From CAVDRM01 sp963626285 (lineage in GTDB: Bacteria; Bacillota; Clostridia; Christensenellales; Aristaeellaceae), in contig CAVFWQ010000016.1 in assembly GCA_963626285.1 (NCBI GenBank), positions 1-25,244 of the forward strand: 25,244 nt of DNA, in the 5' to 3' direction. The stretch's first letter is position 1. Each line of letters starts with the position of its first letter. Made by a program: the position numbers and the translations under genes. The notes beneath the pieces are model-generated. The model saw only the letters and a list, made by a program, of their open reading frames with translations, made no database searches and had not been told where the DNA came from. Below, piece after piece: positions 22,732 to 25,244 of this stretch.

Positions 22732-23727
22732 TTATTTTTTTCCGTTCGGTTCATGCGGCGCGGCAGACGGCACGGCGGCCTTGGCAATGCCGGAGCGCAT
22801 ATCGGTGTCCGCACTCAGGTTCTTAAGCTGATAATAGTCCATCACGCCGAGTTTTCCGCTTCGGAGCGCCTCGGCCATTGCCAGCGGCACCTGCGCCTCG
22901 GCCTCGACCACCTTGGCGCGCATTTCCTGCACGGCGGCCTTCATTTCCTGCTCATGGGCGACAGCCATCGCACGGCGCTCCTCGGCCTTGGCCTGCGCAA
23001 TGCGGCGATCCGCCTCCGCCTGATCCATCTGAAGCTGAGCGCCGATGTTGCGGCCGACGTCCACATCCGCGATGTCAATGGACAGAATTTCATACGCCGT
23101 GCCCGCGTCCAAGCCCTTGCCCAGTACGGTCTGGCTGATGAGATCGGGGTTTTCCAGCACGTCCTCGTGCGACTTTGAAGAGCCGATGGTGGTGACGATG
23201 CCCTCGCCGACACGGGCGATGATGGTCTCCTCACCGGCACCTCCCACCAGACGGTCAATGTTGGTGCGAACGGTCACACGCGCCTTGGCGCGAAGCTCGA
23301 TGCCGTCCTTGGCGATGGCGGAAATGGGCGGGGTCTCGATGACCTTGGGCACAACGCTCATTTTGACGGCCTGAAGCACGTCGCGACCCGCCAGGTCAAT
23401 GGCGCGGGCAGTGCTGAAGGGGAGGCTGATGCCTGCTTGCTTGGCGGAAATCAGCGCGTTGGTCACCCGCTCGACGTTGCCGCCGGACAGGTAGTGCGTT
23501 TCCAGCATGTCCGTGGTGATGTCCAAGCCGGCCTTCCGCGCCTGAATGTATGCGCCGACGATTTTCTGCGGCGAAATGCGGCGGAAACGCATGCCGATGA
23601 GCGACAGCATTCTGACGGGGGCGCCGGAAGCGCGGGCGTTTATCCACAGCCCGAAGGGAACGTAAATCGCCACAATGATGATCAGCAGAATGACCAAGAC
23701 CGGCAGGATGACAGCAAGAACGCTCAT
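22732..23727 (-). CDS. floA: Flotillin-like protein FloA (SPFH/YqfA family)
   Basis: 331 residues, the usual FloA length. The N-terminal membrane helix (about 4-24, VILPVLVILLIIIVAIYVPFGLW) is followed by the FloA-specific MRFRRISPQKIV segment (46-57), the SPFH core (about 60-225, with GLDITTDMLETHYLSGGNV and VARVGEGIVTTIGSS-like stretch) and an E/A-rich coiled coil (about 230-290). It ends with GKLGVMDYYQLKNLSADTDMR, the family C-terminal signature. FloA scaffolds fluid membrane microdomains and helps assemble membrane complexes. AGGAGGT precedes the ATG at 23727. It starts 2 nt after nfeD, the standard FloA partner. Confidence 0.95.
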   Translation of the reverse strand: MSVLAVILPVLVILLIIIVAIYVPFGLWINARASGAPVRMLSLIGMRFRRISPQKIVGAYIQARKAGLDITTDMLETHYLSGGNVERVTNALISAKQAGISLPFSTARAIDLAGRDVLQAVKMSVVPKVIETPPISAIAKDGIELRAKARVTVRTNIDRLVGGAGEETIIARVGEGIVTTIGSSKSHEDVLENPDLISQTVLGKGLDAGTAYEILSIDIADVDVGRNIGAQLQMDQAEADRRIAQAKAEERRAMAVAHEQEMKAAVQEMRAKVVEAEAQVPLAMAEALRSGKLGVMDYYQLKNLSADTDMRSGIAKAAVPSAAPHEPNGKK

Positions 23728-23729
23728 GC

Positions 23730-24239
23730 TTATACCTCCTCATTGAATCGGATGGTTTCGACGACAATTTGCGTGCCGTCTTCTTTCACGATGCGCACGG
23801 GGACATCCTTTTCGATGAAGTCCCCGCGGGTGACAACGCTCAGGCGCACGCCGTCAAACACGGCGATTCCGGCGGGGCGAAGGAGGGTGGCGGTGACGCC
23901 CTCACGCCCGATCAATGTTTCGTCCGGCTTTTTGTCATTCTCCTCGTCATCGCTGAGAATGAGCGGCGAACGGGACAGGCGGCCGTGCATGGCCGAGCGG
24001 ATGGAGACAGACAGGGTGATGCCGCACAGCACCAGCATGACAAGCAGCATCAAAAGCCCTGCCAATGCGCCGAAGGACAGCCATGTCAGCACGACCGCCG
24101 CCGCCAGCAGCATCAGGCCGGAAATGCCGGGCAGCCCAAAGCCGGGCAGGAAAACCTCGACCGTCACCAGCGCCACGCCGACCAGCAGACACAAAACCGC
24201 CGGCAGATTGGCTGCAATAAAGCTGAAAACCGTTTCCAA
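23730..24239 (-). CDS. NfeD-family membrane protein (FloA partner)
   Basis: 169 residues. Helices at about 6-28, 31-55 and 57-80 with the LPGFGLPGISG turn (31-41) are followed by an acidic linker and a C-terminal OB-fold (about 107-168; LIGREGVTATLLRPAGIAVFDG). This is the short NfeD form without the ClpP-like protease domain. NfeD proteins are almost always encoded beside SPFH genes and are thought to act with them in membrane domains. The TTG start at 24239 has AAAGGAGG 9 nt upstream. It is the first gene of a four-gene unit (nfeD, floA, small membrane protein, LytTR regulator). Confidence 0.9.
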   Translation of the reverse strand: METVFSFIAANLPAVLCLLVGVALVTVEVFLPGFGLPGISGLMLLAAAVVLTWLSFGALAGLLMLLVMLVLCGITLSVSIRSAMHGRLSRSPLILSDDEENDKKPDETLIGREGVTATLLRPAGIAVFDGVRLSVVTRGDFIEKDVPVRIVKEDGTQIVVETIRFNEEV

Positions 24240-24284
24240 GCGTCCTTTCCTCCTTTCAAACGATAAGACCCGTTTGCTGATTTT

Positions 24285-24313
24285 ATTGTATCATGCAGCA
24301 GGTGCGCTGAAAA
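24285..24313 (-). promoter_or_regulatory. Promoter of the nfeD-floA unit
   Basis: On the minus strand TTTTCA (24308-24313), a 17-nt spacer and TACAAT (24285-24290). The -35 matches 4 of 6 consensus bases. The start site would be near 24278, about 38 nt before the TTG. Confidence 0.6.
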
Positions 24314-24352
24314 GAAACTGCGCTCCAAAACCGCGTTTTTCCGCCTCAAATG

Positions 24353-25018
24353 TCACTGGTGAAGCCGCGCCAGAATGGCCTTTGCGTCCGTCCTTTGCAC
24401 AAGGCCGATGATTTGACCCGACAGAATGACCGTCATGAGCGAAAAAATGAGCGTTTTGAGCGGAATATACATGGTGGACAGCGCCAGCACAATGAGGTCG
24501 CTGCCCAAATAAATCCACTGAATGTCTAATTTTGTAATGCTGGACAGACTCATCGCCAGCGCATCATCGCCGCCGGGCGCACCTCCGTAGCGTACACACA
24601 GCCCGACCCCGACGCCCACAAACAGCGCTCCTGTCAGCGCCGCCCAAAGGGGAGATGCGCACAGCGCGGGAAAAATCGGCGCGAATTGCTCAAACAGGGC
24701 GTAAAAAACGGAATAACCGATGCAGGAAATGGCGGAATAGGTGATGAAATCCCGTCCCAGCGTCCGCCAGCCCAGCAGATAGCACAGCGCCGTCAGGACA
24801 AAATTGCTGACGGCGGGCGACAGCCCGATTAAATGACGAAGCAGCAGCGTCAGCCCCAGCACCCCGCCCTCCGTCACGCCGGAAAAGGCATGGATGTTGC
24901 TTAAACCGAACGCTAAAACGGCGCTTCCCAGCACCTGCATCCAACAATTTTTTGTTTTGAGAGATTTGAATGATGAGACCAGTCGATCGCCAACGGAACG
25001 CGCAGCACGGGAAAACAA
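24353..25018 (-). CDS. YitT-family membrane protein lacking DUF2179
   Basis: 221 residues from the TTG at 25018. The YitT signature is clear: FGLSNIHAFSGVTEGGVLGL near the first helix, a central GWRTLGRDFITYSAIS, then RYGGAPGGDDALAMSLSSIT and a helix with TKLDIQWIYLGSDLIVLAL. About five or six membrane helices are present. Typical YitT proteins have a further C-terminal cytoplasmic DUF2179 domain of about 70 residues; here the protein ends after SGQIIGLVQR plus 12 residues, so that domain is missing. The function of the family is not settled. The frame is open up to 25096, with ATGs at 25060 and 25063, but these fall at the predicted transcription start, so the TTG with GAGGAAAGG 10 nt upstream is preferred unless the mRNA is leaderless. 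Confidence 0.75.
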   Translation of the reverse strand: MFSRAARSVGDRLVSSFKSLKTKNCWMQVLGSAVLAFGLSNIHAFSGVTEGGVLGLTLLLRHLIGLSPAVSNFVLTALCYLLGWRTLGRDFITYSAISCIGYSVFYALFEQFAPIFPALCASPLWAALTGALFVGVGVGLCVRYGGAPGGDDALAMSLSSITKLDIQWIYLGSDLIVLALSTMYIPLKTLIFSLMTVILSGQIIGLVQRTDAKAILARLHQ

Positions 25019-25067
25019 ATTAACAAAACCTTTCCTCAAAAAGTCGGGCAATGCCCGCATCATATTC

Positions 25068-25096
25068 AGTATATCGGGAAATGCGGGGAAAGTCAA
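25068..25096 (-). promoter_or_regulatory. Sigma-A promoter of the YitT-family gene
   Basis: On the minus strand TTGACT (25091-25096), a 17-nt spacer and TATACT (25068-25073). The start site is predicted near 25061, which decides against ATG starts upstream of it. Confidence 0.75.
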
Positions 25097-25140
25097 CGGC
25101 TAAATGTCCCGAATTATCGGCCTGAAGATCCGTCGCTTTC

Positions 25141-25169
25141 TTGACAATCATGAAGCGCAATGGTATAAT
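25141..25169 (+). promoter_or_regulatory. Perfect-consensus sigma-A promoter
   Basis: TTGACA (25141-25146), exactly 17 nt, then TATAAT (25164-25169), with an extended TGG in front of the -10. The start site is predicted near 25176. It fires toward the right edge, where a gene lies beyond the window. Confidence 0.9.
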
Positions 25170-25187
25170 TTGAAGCGGTAAAGAAGA

Positions 25188-25217
25188 AAGGTAAAGAAAC
25201 TCTTTGCCTTATTTTTT
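25188..25217 (+). terminator. Intrinsic terminator right after the consensus promoter
   Basis: AAGGTAAAGA (25188-25197) pairs with TCTTTGCCTT (25201-25210), one wobble, loop AAC, followed by ATTTTTTA. Only about 12 nt separate it from the predicted start site, so it would yield an RNA of about 40 nt or act as an attenuator for the gene beyond the window. Confidence 0.75.
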
Positions 25218-25244
25218 ATCCATACGGACAGTGTAAAGTTTTGC

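Overview
The window reads as a chromosomal segment of a moderately GC-rich Gram-positive bacterium of class Clostridia. Evidence for this: strong AGGAGG-type ribosome binding sites, frequent TTG starts, sigma-A type promoters, and typical Firmicutes genes (YlbF, MltG, FloA/NfeD, YitT, LytTR regulators). The large SH3b proteins with Thr-Pro linkers and the lamin-tail/CotH protein suggest a Christensenellales-like gut or rumen lineage; that placement is inference. No phage, IS transposase, CRISPR array, rRNA or tRNA gene was found.

Layout. (1) 169-2947, plus strand: a compact operon ylbF-like / mltG / U32-family Fe-S protein, closed by a bidirectional terminator. (2) 2976-12186, minus strand: six co-directional genes behind a good promoter at 12244-12272. 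In transcription order they are a 1342-residue surface protein (four MucBP-like repeats, five SH3b repeats, a C-terminal membrane anchor and a Q/N-rich cytoplasmic tail), a secreted CHAP-type amidase with a peptidoglycan-binding domain, a GuaA paralogue that has lost catalytic residues, a double-GNAT acetyltransferase, and two tandem RimK-like ATP-grasp ligases. (3) 12445-16621, plus strand: a Nudix hydrolase, a 160-bp MITE-like repeat, a RimJ/RimL-type GNAT, a TSCPD protein, a 38-residue membrane protein, a second repeat end in inverted orientation, then a two-gene unit of a duplicated DUF1538 membrane protein and a protein with two tandem PII-like domains. (4) 16828-19920, plus strand: a membrane-anchored protein with three lamin-tail domains, a chitobiase-C-like domain and a CotH kinase domain. 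(5) 20133-21296, minus strand: a markedly AT-richer secreted five-SH3b protein with its own promoter, probably acquired. (6) 21494-24239, minus strand: nfeD / floA / small membrane protein / LytTR response regulator, transcribed as one unit. (7) 24353-25018, minus strand: a short YitT-family membrane protein with a good promoter. At the right edge a divergent perfect-consensus promoter is followed almost at once by an intrinsic terminator, which looks like an attenuator or a tiny RNA.

How the genes fit together. Much of the window concerns the cell envelope: MltG ends glycan synthesis, the SH3b/MucBP protein and the CHAP amidase form a wall-binding and wall-cutting pair, CotH and the second SH3b protein are exported, and FloA/NfeD organise membrane microdomains. 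The least explained parts are the degenerate GuaA paralogue with its GNAT/ATP-grasp neighbours, the DUF1538/tandem-PII pair, and the LytTR regulator translationally coupled to the FloA operon.
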